From Allium sativum (taxonomy: Eukaryota > Streptophyta > Magnoliopsida > Asparagales > Amaryllidaceae): DNA of 64,000 bases. Below are positions 1-12,726 of this stretch, piece by piece (within the stretch, counting starts at the first letter, position 1; each line of letters begins with the position of its first letter). A program made the translations under genes and the position numbers. Below the pieces are notes generated by a model. It did not search any database. It worked only from the letters and a program-made list of their open reading frames with translations, and was not told the origin of the DNA. Where the stretch lies: the NCBI GenBank assembly GCA_030737875.1, contig CM060915.1, forward strand, positions 566,602,577 through 566,666,576. Direction: 5' to 3'.

Positions 1-592
1 AAAATCTATTTTTATCTTTTCAAATATGGAGTTTTTCATCCCAATTCTTTCTAAATCATTTCTTATGATTTTACACAAATTATTACTATTTTTAATAATT
101 TTATCAAGGCCCGTACAGTCGATTTCCATCAATGGCCATCGAACTGCACTTACAGCGACCTTTTTCGAATTTGATTTGGACGTATCTCCAAATCCAACCG
201 TTAGATTTCAAATTTCTAATATTCGTTAGAAAGCTCTTTTCGATACGAACCCAACGGTTCCGGTTTTAGGAGAATCCGACGGTCGGATCTCCCGTAATGT
301 CCGTTTGAAATAAATGGTCGAAATTCACGAACTGCCGCGGCGCGGCGCGTTCTATTCAGGCCATTATATTATATATATAATATATATTTCGTCGATTTCT
401 ATTTAAAACGAATTATATAAATAGTTTTAAAATTCGTTTCAAAAGCAATTTCAACTTCCATTTCAATTCAAATCAAAATTGAATTCTTCTTTATAAATTC
501 GTTTTAAAATTCATTTCTATTCAATTCAAATTTCAATTCAATTTGAATTCATTTCAATTCGCTTTCAATTCAATTTGAATTCGTTTTCAATT

Positions 593-775
593 CATTTCGA
601 AATCGTTTTCAATTCAATTCATTTCGAAATCGTTTCCAATTCATTTCATTTCGAAATCATTTTCAATTCAATTCATTTCGAAATCGTTTCCAATTCATTT
701 CATTTCGAAATCGTTTTCAATTCAATTCAATTCATTTTGAAATCGTTTTCAATTCAATTCATTTCGAAATCGTTA
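593..775. repeat. 27-bp tandem minisatellite
   Basis: About seven imperfect copies of a 27-bp unit containing CATTTCGAAATCGTTTTC, starting at 593, 620, 647, 674, 701, 733 and 760. The flanks 480-590 are made of related AATTCAATTT words, so the array looks grown by slippage. No coding function is implied. Confidence 0.9.
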
Positions 776-902
776 AAATCGATATAAATGTCGTTCACAT
801 CAAAATGGCGTCAATCTAATCAACACGGCTTCATAAATTTCTATTTTCAAATATTCTATTTCAAATATTTTTTTTTCAAAATAGTTGTTATTATCAAAAT
901 AT

Positions 903-1160
903 TTCGTTCAACACATGACCAATCTCAATGGATGAGTACTGTCAACACATGAACCTTTATTTTATATTGATAAAGATGTAAATTTTATTACTAAAATATT
1001 TCGTTCAACACATGACCAATCTCAATGGATGGGTACTGTCAACACATGAACTTTTATTTTATATCGATAAAGGTGTAAATTTTATTACTAAAATATTTCG
1101 TTCAACACATGACCAATCTCAATGGATGAAACTGTCAACACATGAACCTTTATTTTATTT
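903..1160. repeat. 97-bp tandem repeat, about 2.6 copies
   Basis: Units start at 903, 1000 and 1097 with TTCGTTCAACACATGACCAA. The copies differ by a few substitutions and a short indel. The third unit is cut off after about 64 bp. Confidence 0.92.
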
Positions 1161-1979
1161 TATTCTTTGTTTTTCAAATTGGAATGAGGCCCAATCAATT
1201 ACCATATAAAATTAATTATATGGATTTTCATACAACATATGGATATAATAGCATTGAAAATAATCAACCATCAACCAAAGTGCACTACACTGTATAAGCA
1301 TCAAATATAGATATTCCACGCTTATAACAGCCTGTCAATCAATCGATCGACATATTTAATCAATCAGGATGAGTGAACTTCAAATTTCATCCTAACACCC
1401 GTGTGGGGTTTCAAACAATCAAACACAGATTTAGTTGTGCAGTTGGGCGATGTGTAAAATTTATCGTCCCAATCAATGTCCTTCAAATAGGTGTACATAA
1501 ACAAACCGTCTGGTTTGTAAATGAATATTTATTTATTCACATTCACGTTAAAAATTGTATTTTTAACGATAAAACATTTTATTCCAACATATGAATTTCT
1601 ATTCAGTTCATTCTTTTAAATAAAATGATATTTTTATTTTTCTAACTTATTTTAGAAAATTTCGGCGGCATAACGGCACGATACTAGAAACAGGACAAGG
1701 CCTAGCCTTATCCCCGGTCTAGTGACGGCCCACGCCATTCACACATCAATCATATTCACCAAACAACCAAATTCAAATCAAATCATCAAACTAATCTATG
1801 CAACCAAACAAACAAGTCCATGGTCTGTGGACGATTGTGTCGGGTGCTACTAAGCACCGTCTGCATCCTAGTATATATATATATAACTAGAAAATAAATT
1901 GAAGAGTGAGAAATTCTCACCAAAAGCTATCCAATACCACGACTCTTCATTATAGAAATCTTCTTCGTTATCCCATCTT

Positions 1980-2720
1980 CGTCATCCGTTGCCCGTAGTC
2001 ACTATATATATAAAAATCACACATTTTTATATTTCGATGTTTTTAAAATAAAATTCACATTTTTATTTATTCACTTTCAATTTAAAAGTCATATTTTTAT
2101 AAACACTTTGTATATTTAAAAATCGAATTTTTTTTTTCGTTATTCAATATATAAAAATAAGCATATTTTCACAACGCTACTATATAGATAAAGATTATAT
2201 TTTTATCACTTTATTCTTCATATAAAGATTTCGCCCTTTCAAAAATAAAGTTTTCGCCTTTATAAAAATAAAGTTTTCGCCTTTATAAAAATAAAGTTTT
2301 CGCCCTTATAAAAATAAACACTTCATTTCAACGTATATAAAATAAAAATCAGATTTTTATTTTGCTACATACACAAAGATGATATTTTTATGTTCTCTAT
2401 CCTATAAAGATTATATTTTTAATACTTTAAAAATATAAAAATCATATTTTTATTTCGATGTTCAATATATAAAAATCGAATTTTTATTTACTCTATCTTA
2501 TAAAAATCATATTTTTATTATCGCCACTATATAAAAATCTTGTCTTTCTATTTTTTTTTGTTTCGCCTTTTCACTTTCAAAGAACTCACCTTTTCATTTT
2601 TAAAGTTCATATCTTTTTAAAAAAAACAAAATTGATATCTTTTTAAAAACAAAGTTGTTTTTATTTTTAAAAATAACATATATTTTCAAAACAATTTCAT
2701 ATATGTTTTCTAAACCATTT
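1980..2720. repeat. AT-rich degenerate repeats (TATAAAAATC words)
   Basis: A run of degenerate words such as TATAAAAATCATATTTTTAT, and a roughly 28-bp tandem piece near 2220-2320 with AAATAAAGTTTTCGCC repeated. Many of the words are self-complementary. No gene is seen. Confidence 0.75.
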
Positions 2721-2794
2721 CATATATGTTTTCTAAACAATCTCCTACTGATTTTGTAAAACAATTAAATTATATATACAATAAAATAAAACAA

Positions 2795-3180
2795 AGGGAG
2801 GAGGACTCACTTTTTCACTTTCAGAGGAAACAGAGGCTGACTGGGCACGCAAAAAGGGGGGTGGGGGTCTTCTGGTTCGCTGTTGATCGAAGGGGGGGGG
2901 GGGGCGGAGGCCTCTGGTCGGTGGCGATGTTGTTGGGTAGCTGTGCGATGGTCTTCAGGTGGTGGAAGATCGATCTAGGGTCTTCGGGCGCTGTGTCTTG
3001 GGCAACGCGAGGTGGGGGCCGCGATGTGGTGACGTGGGAGGGCGAGGCCGGCGTCGAAGTCCGGTGGTGGCGAGGAAGCGGAGCGACGGCGGAATCGAGG
3101 CTGCGTCGCCTTTTTTATTTTATTTCCTTTAGATCGATTTACAGAATGAACGTGGGGGGGGGGGGGGCAGAACGAATTTA
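2795..3180. other. GC-rich island with G-tracts
   Basis: A sharp shift to GC-rich, G-biased DNA inside AT-rich surroundings, with G runs near 2896-2910 and 3155-3168. A 151-codon open frame runs across it on the plus strand, but it is low-complexity (Gly/Trp/Arg-rich) and looks like a by-product of base composition. I do not call a gene. Confidence 0.5.
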
Positions 3181-3987
3181 AGGGGAGGAAAGGTTTATTT
3201 ATTTTATTTTTATTATTTAATTATTTTATCTTCTAAAAAGTTGACTTTTACATACGACCTCTAAACGAGGTCCACCGCCTGTCCTCCATAACGATTCACC
3301 CCCATTCCGAACCCAATGGGATATGTATCGTAGGTTGATTCGATCGTTTGAATCAGTTTCCGTTAAATTTACATTTAAATCACTATATGGAATTTTAAAC
3401 GTACATTTCAAATTACCGGGGTCACATACTAACTCTAAAAATTCTCGAAAAATATTTTCTAGCTTCGTATTGACGACACGGTCCTAACAAAACTAGTTTC
3501 GTCGAATTCTGAGACTGTTTGAAAAATGGCCATTTTCCAGTCGATTAAAATCAACTGAAACTGCTCAAACGCGTTTTCCTTTGCCACGCTCACATATTGA
3601 TTCGGAAAATTATGAAATTTGAAACCTAACAATAACTTTACATCCCGGACCCAACAAAACTGATTTCGTCGAAATCCGAGGTCGTTTGCAAATTGTCTAT
3701 TTTTAAGGGCCTGAATTCCATAGCGACTATTCAGAATTTTCAACTGGACATATCTTTTGATTCTCGATATGAAATCTTGATTTTTCGGATTCGTTGGAAA
3801 GATATTCACAATTAGATCCCAATGTTTTTTGGTTTCACTAAAATCCGGATTGTTTTGCACCCGGTACATTCAATTGAAGTTTGAAATCGAATTATCGAAC
3901 TACCGCGCCATTTTCAATTCTATTATAATTATATATAAATATTTATATATTCTAACGACGACGCGTATAATATAAACGATCGAATTA

Positions 3988-4229
3988 TATTCAAAATAAA
4001 TTTCTCGTCGATATTATTTAAAATAATTCATTTTAAGTAATCAAAATTCGCTAAAATTGCAAAAATAAAAAATTTTAAACTGGCCCAGATTTTCCGGGTT
4101 GTTACATAATTCTATTCAAAATAAATTTCTCGTCGTTATTATTTAAAATAATTCATTTTAAATATTCAAAATTCACTAAAAGGGTCAAAATAAAAAATTT
4201 AAATTAGCTCAGATTTTCCGGGTTTTTAC
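3988..4229 (-). repeat. Tandemly duplicated LTR start, about 121 bp
   Basis: Two adjacent ~121-bp copies (3988-4108 and 4109-4229). Both end on the plus strand with CAGATTTTCCGGGTTGTTACA or its CAGATTTTCCGGGTTTTTACA variant. On the minus strand each copy therefore begins like an LTR. One LTR edge has been duplicated. Confidence 0.75.
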
Positions 4230-4440
4230 ATATTGTAGGTACCATTTTTTGATTACTTATCCACTTTCCAGTTTTTAGTTATCATTTTTTGGCTGTTTTA
4301 GTTATCATTTTTTTTACATTAATTTAGTTCACATCAATTCTGCGTACATACAAAATACTGAGAATGAATTTTTTTTGGATATATATTCAGTCTTTTCCAA
4401 TCAAATTCAGCAATGTGTCAAGTACGCAGATTTATCATCT
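4216..4440. repeat. Left arm of a ~220-bp inverted repeat
   Basis: This stretch is approximately the reverse complement of 7037-7260. Matching blocks include GTCTTTTCCAATCAAATTC against GAATTTGATTGGAAAAGAC, the CATTTTTTGATT block, and a shared 'TGTCAAGTACGCAGATT' type segment. It sits at the 3' border of the protease-type pseudogene. Confidence 0.8.
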
Positions 4441-7036
4441 TGTATTCATGCAAGATTAGTATTTCACACATCCACCCATTCATTACTGATGTTCAAAACA
4501 TTAACATCTGCATAAATTTCAATCTAAAAGAAAATACAATGTTTTCCAACCAACTACAATGTACAACACTGTTTCACTCATTTTTTCATTCATTTTTTTT
4601 AATCTTCTTGGTCAATCCAGTGACGAATCGAACCAAATTCCAGTAGCATGCATGATTGGATATGACTTCACGCACAATCAATGCTCTTATTTTATCCATT
4701 TTCTCTTTTGAGACCTTTAGAGGAATTTCAGCTCTATTGTCTGTAATTATATTTATGATGACGAATATCCGGCAGTCCACTCTGTATAAATGAAAATTAA
4801 TGATGTTTAGAAAATATAAAGAACAAATTTCAGTTATTTTTCTTGTGCATTGAATACTGATTTATGTCGGTTATAATCAATTATTAGTAGAAACTACTAC
4901 TTTTTTGTATTGACCAAATAAATCAAAAAAAAAAAGGAAAAAAAAATTAACCTGTCAGAACGCTGTTGTGCGCATGGTTCTTGAAAAATCTCTCCATCAA
5001 CAATCTTCTTATCTTCAATTTTATTCTCTACCCAAAGTTGTTGCAGAATTTCTTCAACTTTCTTTCGCTGTAATGAACATTTTTTAGTAGTAATTCACTC
5101 ACAATAAAGACATTACAATTTTCTTACCACTTCATATGCTTCGTTTAAATGAAGATTATTGAACTTGTTTGATCTTCTTGGTCTCAAAGAATCATAGTGA
5201 ACTCATTGCATGTTTGGATATGCTAATGTCAACAGCATCCAATGATTGTCAAAATGTAATGGGAAGTAAATCTTTTCGGTATAACTGCTCAAAGCTGATT
5301 CTTTTAAGAAAGGAGTAACCAAACTTTTAATAATTGAACTCTTGCCTTCCATAATTGTTTTCTGCTCAGTTTAAATTTTATTTGAATAAGTATTCAAGAC
5401 GTGAATACTATAATAATATTTTTTACAAACTGTGATTCAACTTACTGTCATAAGTGTAGACATTGCATAATTGTTTACGACTAAATCACATTTATGGGTG
5501 CACCAGTCGACTATCTGATAATACAATGAAAACAATATATTACATCAAGTAAATAAACATGTTACAACATCATATAACAGATTTATGTCTTTAAATTTAT
5601 CTGTTTTAGTACGACATAATTTGAACCTATGTTTTACAGTTTGTATGTATCATTTTTATATATAATTAGGTATCAGTATCTTCTTCATTATATTGATCAT
5701 ATAAAAAATAAAAAATTTGGTTATCATTTTTTTTAAACATGGTAATCATTAATAAATTTTTGTACATATGTTTACCTACCCATCTGTAAACAAACCTCTC
5801 AGCACTCCTGTCAGCATATCTTTTGTAACAATACATCCTCCCTTTGCCGGATCATCATCTCGCCAAGCAACCGGACTGTTAATTATTTACAAGTCCAAAA
5901 GTTAATAAAATTATTTCTATGTTGTACAAGTACAGATGAAAATATTATACTTTCTTTTCTCCAGCTATTGACATTGAATAAAATTTCCTTACAATTCTAC
6001 CTTCCTCATCATTGAGATGTTTTGTCACTTTTTGGCATTTTGACAAGTGCAAGCCTTTCCATGAAGGGTCTTCAACATTTATTGGCTCTACTAGTTTAAT
6101 AGTTTATTCCTGATCTACATTATGTTCATTTACCTTCTTTCTCCTACATTTTTCATCATCTAATGGAATCAATGAAAGTTGTAATTCATCATTTTTTCCT
6201 TCGCATGAACCTTCATTCTCCTTCTTTTGTGTTACCCGTGCTTTCTTCCTTGCTTTTACAAAATATTCATACTCCTCTTTTCTTTTTTGTGTTCTTCTTC
6301 TAGCTCTCATTCTCAGTATTTAAAAAGGTGGTTTTGCACTTTTATGCTTTGAAGATGATTTTTTAAGTCTTTTTTAACTATTTTTGGGAACTCCCTTCTC
6401 TGACTTTCATCTTTGCAATCTCTGCAGTCAAATTCAAACTAAAATCCGAAGGAACAATGTCGTTAACTGACTGTACACCTTTTTTCTCTCCCACTATCAT
6501 CGACAGATCAGTGTGATTGGCGTTTTTTCATTCTCTATTCCAGCTGCCTTGTTTTCTTCTCCATTCATCATCATTCGTCATGCTATCCATCATTTTATCT
6601 TGGTCTTGATTCTCATTATTCACCTCATTTTTAGTTATATGATCACTTTCCATGTTTTCATTTGTATATGCATCAACCATTGTCGGTTCTGAATCGACTC
6701 TATCATCCGTTTTCTCGTGTTGAATATCAGCTTTCTGCTCTTTCATCTGATCTTTAAGTTTACATAACTCCTCTTCTGCTTTTCTTCTCAAATTTCTTTC
6801 TTCCTTCCACTTCCTTTTAAATTCTTTGTTTTCTTTCTCCAATTTTGTGATGCAATAGTTAAGAACTCTATTTTCCATATCCTTATCAACTTTTTCCACT
6901 TCTTGTACCTACTGACCACGCTTTCTTTTTTTTATTTGCGCAGCTTTTCCTTTTTTTGTAGGTCTTTTTGCCAAACTTCCCTTAGACTCTAAAAGAAGTG
7001 CTTCATGTATCTCAATTTTTCCCATATCCATTACCT

Positions 7037-7260
7037 ATACAAGAATACACAATATATGAATCTGCATACTTGACACATTGCAGAATTTGATTGGAAAAGA
7101 CTGAATTTATATCAATTTTTTTTTTCATTCTCAATATTTTGTATGTGTGCATAATTGATGTGAACTAACTTAATGTAAAAAATGATAACTACAACAGCCA
7201 GAAAATGATAACTAAAAACTGTAAAGTGGATAAAAATCAAAAAATGATACTTACAATATA
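7037..7260. repeat. Right arm of the ~220-bp inverted repeat
   Basis: Inverted partner of 4216-4440. It starts inside the basic/coiled-coil exon border and runs into the intron. The intron is dense in AAAATGATAACTACAA and AAAATGATACYTACAA words. Confidence 0.8.
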
Positions 7261-7280
7261 TACAAAATGATAAGCAAAAA

Positions 7281-7965
7281 CTGAATAAATATTGGTACAA
7301 ATTAAATGATAACTGCATTGTAAAAAAATGATACCTATGGACTTTTCATATGTTAAATACTCAGCACATTAAATGGGAATGAATAAACCAGTGAATCATT
7401 ACATCAAAGAGTCTACTCACTAAATTGGATGATTAAAAATTGAACTAACAACAATATTTTTAGCTAATAATTTGTATTTGTGCAGAAATGTTGTTTAATA
7501 AACAAAACTCAGAAAACGATAACTACAATAAAAAAAAATGATATCTACAAACTGTGTTGTGGTATGAATTTTAAAGATGATACCTACAATAAATAAAAAA
7601 TGATAACCAGAATCTGAAGTTAAAAATTTAAAATAAAAATGATAATTGCAGTAAAGAAAAAAAGATACCCATGGACTTTGAAATTGAGACAAATAAAAAA
7701 TGACCCCTAAAAAATAATAAAAATGATACCAAAGAAAATTCTACACATGGTAACAACACAAGAATGAACCCTACAAAGACATAGAAAAGATAACCAGTTA
7801 ATCAAACATAAAGAATAACATAAAGAATTTTTTTATTAACAATGTAGATTATTATGTACATTTGCAGAGTATCAAACACTAAATTGTTAATGCATACAAG
7901 TTTACTTGACAAGTATATATAGGTATACATATTAAACCTAAAACAAATGAAATTAAATTAAATGT
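7281..7965. repeat. Intronic direct repeat, copy 1 (~685 bp)
   Basis: Nearly identical to 9020-9702 (offset 1739 bp). It begins CTGAATAAATATTGGTACAA and runs through a series of ATGATAACTACAA/ATGATACCTACAA words to AAACAAATGAAATTAAATTA. Both copies lie in introns of the protease-type pseudogene. Confidence 0.9.
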
Positions 7966-9019
7966 GTACAAAATTAACAGTGAAATATTGATATTTCTAC
8001 CTGTCCAGATTTGAATGTGTCCAAAAATTCCTTCTTCACTATTTTACTCAATTTCCTCAGATCCCACCTAGCAAATCGAGGGATTTTGTTCTCAAACTTT
8101 TTCGTTTGTGCAATTAGATTTACCTTCACACACCTCACATATTGCATATACATAAAAACCAATGTTAAAACTGAATTCATTAATACTTGTTTAAGTATAC
8201 AGAAAAAATACTGTATGAAAAAATTTACCAAAGGAAGCATTGAACAGCAGGCCATATCCCGCGGATTATTTATGTAGCTTTTTACAAACTTTTTAAAATT
8301 CGAATGAATGGTTTTCGGCCATGACACTGAACTCATCTTCTTCACATCCACAATGTACGGAATAAAACCCCACCTAAACTTCTGTTGGTTATTGGGAAAG
8401 AAAAGTGTAAGAAGTATTAACATAATAACAAGGAGTGGCAAGTTCTCTTCAAATTGCTTCTTTTTCTTCCCTACCTCATATTAATTCTTGTTTCAATTAA
8501 ACTCCTTGTAATGATAGTCGCTTTCCCAAAGTTTCTTGACACGAATTCCTTACAGTCCGTTGGTATCGTTCTACTAGTCATTTTCTGTGTGTCATCTATA
8601 TCAGTACCTTCTAAAGGCATGTAAAATAATAAACTTATATCTTCTGGACAAATTTCCATTTTACTATCACCAAACATAAAACATTCTTCCTTCACTGAGT
8701 AGCACGAATACACTACATCCAATTTTTCTGCTTTTTTCTTGCACTCTGTCAATGAAATGTTTTTTCTCATAAAGAACAGAAAAGAAATCATAAAACGGCG
8801 TTCGTTTCAAAATCTCAATTTGCTTGTTTGTCAATGCTTTCTTATCTCTCAACAAACAGATCGTCTTGTAAGACGCTTGCAAACCACATCTGTAAGTTGT
8901 CGCACAATTGGTTATTTCACCTATGACTAACTCTTCCTTACTCTCTATTGAAATAGCTGAATTAATTTCTCTAGGCCTTGGATTCTCAAAATCAACATCC
9001 TAGTTATTAAAAAAAAAGT

Positions 9020-9702
9020 CTGAATAAATATTGGTACAAATTAAATGATAACTGCATTGTAAAAAAATGATACCTATGGACTTTTCATATGTTAAATACT
9101 CAGCACATTAAATGGGAATGAATAAACCAGTGAATCATTACATCAAAGAGTCTACTCACTAAATTGGATGATTAAAAATTGAACTAACAACAATATTTTT
9201 GGCTAATTTGTATTTGTGCAGAAATGTTGTTTAATAAACAAAACTCAAAAAATGATAACTACAATTAAAAAAAATGATATCTACAAACTGTGTAGTGGTA
9301 TGAATTTTAAAAATGATACCTACAATAAATAAAAAATGATAACCATAATCTGAAGTTATAAGTTCAAAATAAAAATGATAACCGCAGTAAAGAAAAAAAG
9401 ATACCCATGGACTTTGAAATTGAGATAAATAAAAAATGACCCCTAAAAAATTATAAAAATGATACCAAAAAAAAATCTACACATGGTAACAACACAAAAA
9501 TGAACCCTACAAAGACATAGAAAAGATAACCAGTTAAACAAACATAAGGAATAACATAAAGATTTTTTTTTTAACAATGTAGATTATTGTGTACATTTGC
9601 AGAGTATCAAACACTAAATTGCTAATGCATACAAGTTTACTTGACAAGTATTTATAGGTATACATATTAAACCTAAAACAAATGAAATGAAATTAAATGT
9701 AA
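9020..9702. repeat. Intronic direct repeat, copy 2
   Basis: Second copy of the 7281-7965 segment in the same orientation. It carries scattered substitutions and small indels, for example a missing TAA in the AATTTGTATTTGTGCAG block. Confidence 0.9.
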
Positions 9703-10639
9703 TGCTTTTAAAAAAACAGTAATCTAATAAACACTAATATCTACAATTTGCATTATCATTTTTACATTAATCATTGTATTTGTTTTAACTTGTGCACTAA
9801 GTTGGAATCAATTTAATATCAAATTATAACTTACTTTCAGAATCAAGGTATCATTTTTAACACATATACAGTATCATTTTTTTTAAATAGATCCACTCAA
9901 ATTAGCATTTTTATACCATTGAAGTTATCATTTATTTATCATTGAAGTTAGCATTTTTACTTACAGAATTTTCTTCAGTGTTTCTAGCATCCTTATCTTC
10001 AAATATTTTTGGTTTTCTTCCTTCTTTGCCCTGCATAAATTAACAATTATTGTTACAAAATTTAAACAAACACTACTGAAACTTCGTACTATGAATAACA
10101 GTTACCTTTTTTATCGACTCTTATTTCCTTCTTCGACTTTTCTGCAACATATTTTGGATCATTAAACCGTTTCGAACGAGTCTCCTTACTTATTACTCTA
10201 CTGCTTTTTCTCACTTTTTTCCCATCATTTTTTCGATCCAAACTATCACTTCCTATTCCTAATTTCACTTGCTCTACATTTCCAATGTTAACAATTTCAT
10301 TTTTTTTCCCCAATAGAATGTCTTCATCATTTTTTCCCTCGATTGTATCACTCTGGTTCTCAAACGCAATTCGTTCCTTTGTTTGTACATTGCTAGTATC
10401 ATTTTTTCCACCAGTTCCTCTTTGATCCACAAATTAGCAATCAATGGTATCATTTCCGCTTTCCACTGCAATTTTATCCATTACCGTCTTCTCAATTTGA
10501 TTCTGATCATCAATACCTAGGTTTTCAACTTCAGCTTGAGACAATTCGGCAGCTTCAACTAGGGTTTCAAAATGTCTTTCTACTACCTTTTCCATGAAAT
10601 CGCTGTGCGTATTGTTGCTAGGGTTTCGGTCTAAATTAG

Positions 10640-12726
10640 GGCACTCCGCAGGCGGAGAATTAATTTATCGCGATTCTATCGCCAATTTTCAATTACGGTG
10701 GAGGGAAGTAAGGATTACAACGATTGCGAAAGAAAATGAAATAAAGGGTTTATTTTGGGCTGGGCTATTATCTGTCCTTTTGGATAAAATATAATTGTGT
10801 TGTCCTTATGGATAAAATATTAAATTATTTTGTCCTTATAATTTTTTTCCCTATTATATAAACCATCTGAACTTTATTCCGGTACCACTATTTCCAATGA
10901 AAACAAAGAGAAAAAATATGAAAATTAAATCGGCCTTTTGTGGTGTTATGAAATAAGGGAAAAAGCACAATTAAAGTGAAAATGTACAGGGCAGACCAAC
11001 ATCAAAGAAAGCATTAAAAAACCGAGAAAGTGGGAGAAAGCAATTTTCTAATTTAAAGCTACAAATGGCTTTTTATTATTATTTCTCTACATAAGGAAAT
11101 AAATAATAGAAAGTAAATTGAAAATCCTGAATGATGACATTTTATAACCTTCTTCTAATTTTCCGTTTGTTTAACTTAAAGTTTTTTTTTCAACTGTACT
11201 AAACATTTATTGATTCTATTTTTTTGTTGTCCTCCTACATATTCTTTGTCCATGGCAACCGAAGTTGCTAATAAGAGAGAATACTTTTTCTCCAATATAC
11301 GTCACAATATGCTCTGGGTAGACAAACTAAATGATCGTGTCTAGGAGATATCCAGTTTAAGAAGAAACAAATATGATAGGCCGAAAAGTTAGGAGCAGGA
11401 GTCCCAATCATCACTTAAAAATCAAGGAAATCTGAAAGGGACAGAACAAATTCCAAGCAAAGACTAAGCAGCAAAATAAGAAACAAGGAAAAAAAGATAG
11501 GAATTCAGCGCAACTACAAATGTAGATCAGTATATGCCATATTTAATCCAGTGAGGAACAAATTTGAATCCCATTTTTGATACAAGATATAAGAAAATCA
11601 AAATGAACAAGAAGAGCCATACAACCCCAAGGAGCTCTAATGTTGTCATTGGAGAGGTGTGAATTCTTTTGTAAGGATGCAAAATGTACAATAGCGTCTT
11701 GTTAATTATAAGTTATCATTTATGAGGTATATTAACTCATTTATCAGTAGAATATAAATTATAAACTATATTAACTCATTTTGTAATTCGTTTAGTCAGA
11801 GTTAGGCCATTCACAACAATAACGAAAACCCAAGAGGTGGGATACATACAGTGGATTAACACTACTGTATATAGGTCCGCTCAACACATCAACTCAGACT
11901 TAGAGAACATGGGAGGTCTCGAGTTAATATTTATATATAGTGGATTAACACCGTAATGTAGTGGCTGTTTTATTATATCCATTGGGTACTTTGAATTAAA
12001 TTGAGCGCTCACACTGTAATGCAGTGGTTGTTTTATTCATTGTTCTTCCAGTGCGATTATCATCTGCCAACACTAGATCTGATTGCATACTAATAACTAA
12101 TCCATTAGTGTTATCAGCCCTTTAATGCACAACAAAATTTGTATCATTCAAGAGTCCATTTGCATAGCTAAGATTCACATGGTAATCGTACAAACAAGTG
12201 TAGAAATTGAATGAAGAAAGAGTGAATTGAATTTATATTGTATCGATATAAGAAATTATCTAACAATCAGAAGATTCATAGACGATGCTTCAGATTCAAA
12301 AGGAGTTAGAATTCATCTGGAAGTTTGATAGCGCAATCTTCATGAGAACTGGATCGACGTCGAAAATAAAAATTAGAACCGATTTATGAGAACGGGAAAA
12401 ATGCCCTAGCGTTGAGAAAGTGAAAACAAACTGTTCCACGAAAGGGAGGAAAAAAATTACAATCTTGTCCTCGATGGTTATCGTAATTACGTAGTCATTA
12501 AATTATATAACGGCAATCATCGTGGTAATGATGTAATCACGAAAACATTCGTGATAAAATTATAACGAATATATTTGTGATAATCTCTAAAAAAAGCCTG
12601 TTGCAAAATTGCTAATTCGGTGTTGTGATAGCAATATAATTTTAAGACAAGTGCTATAAAATTTAAGGAAACACGATTTACCCTCTCTAGTGTTAATATA
12701 GCCTTAAGATTCTTAATTCGGATCAA
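10640..12726. other. Unassigned spacer
   Basis: No gene recognised. 10740-10860 contains a repeated TTGTCCTTATGGATAAAATA word. 11940-12045 contains two related copies of a block with ACACYGTAATGYAGTGGYTGTTTTA. Otherwise it is unremarkable AT-rich DNA. Confidence 0.5.

Larger units (their letters stand above)
1..4229 (-). repeat. Old gypsy LTR-like repeat region
   Basis: No gene is visible here. Read on the minus strand, the right edge starts with TGTAACAACCCGGAAAATCT (4108) and again with TGTAAAAACCCGG (4229), the usual opening of long plant Ty3/gypsy LTRs. Around 1645-1740 is the TTTCGGCGGCATAACGGC-type block common in such LTRs. The blocks near 300-400 and 3890-3970 resemble each other (a GAACTRCCGCG motif followed by AT runs), so more than one LTR copy or an internal duplication may be present. 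No gag or pol is seen and the left end lies outside the window. Most of the length is simple tandem repeat and AT-rich DNA. The LTR assignment is an inference from terminal motifs. Confidence 0.5.
4586..10595 (-). pseudogene. Decayed DUF1985/PMD-like gene with Ulp1 (C48) protease domain
   Basis: Spliced minus-strand gene model built from frame continuity and GT/AG sites. Exon 1 is 10595-10106 (starts MEKVVERHF, Lys/Asp-rich). Exon 2 is 10030-9965. Exon 3 is 8999 to about 8470, with RTPFYDFF and then PEDISLLFYMPLEG, typical of the DUF1985/plant-mobile class. Exons at 8440-8219 and about 8181-8001 follow. A basic plus coiled-coil exon runs 7036-6528. The protease part lies between 6310 and 4586. 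Ulp1 catalytic His is seen in DNHWMLL (~5240), Asp in HYDSL (~5190) and Cys in VDCRIFV (~4773). The last junction (4952/4781) rejoins the codon before the Cys motif. Decay: TAA at 10436-10438, TAG near 6911, a stop after NMQ (~5200), frameshifts near 8760 and 8450, and Arg where Gly normally follows the catalytic Cys. Such genes are often captured by Mutator-like elements; I saw no transposase. Confidence 0.72.

Noticed and set aside
575..787. 70-codon frame with FHFEIVFNS repeats
   Set aside because: Translation of the 27-bp minisatellite; the period is a multiple of three, which keeps frames open.
2726..3181. 151-codon frame in the GC-rich island
   Set aside because: Low-complexity Gly/Trp/Arg-rich product driven by G-tracts; no domain, no splice or promoter context.
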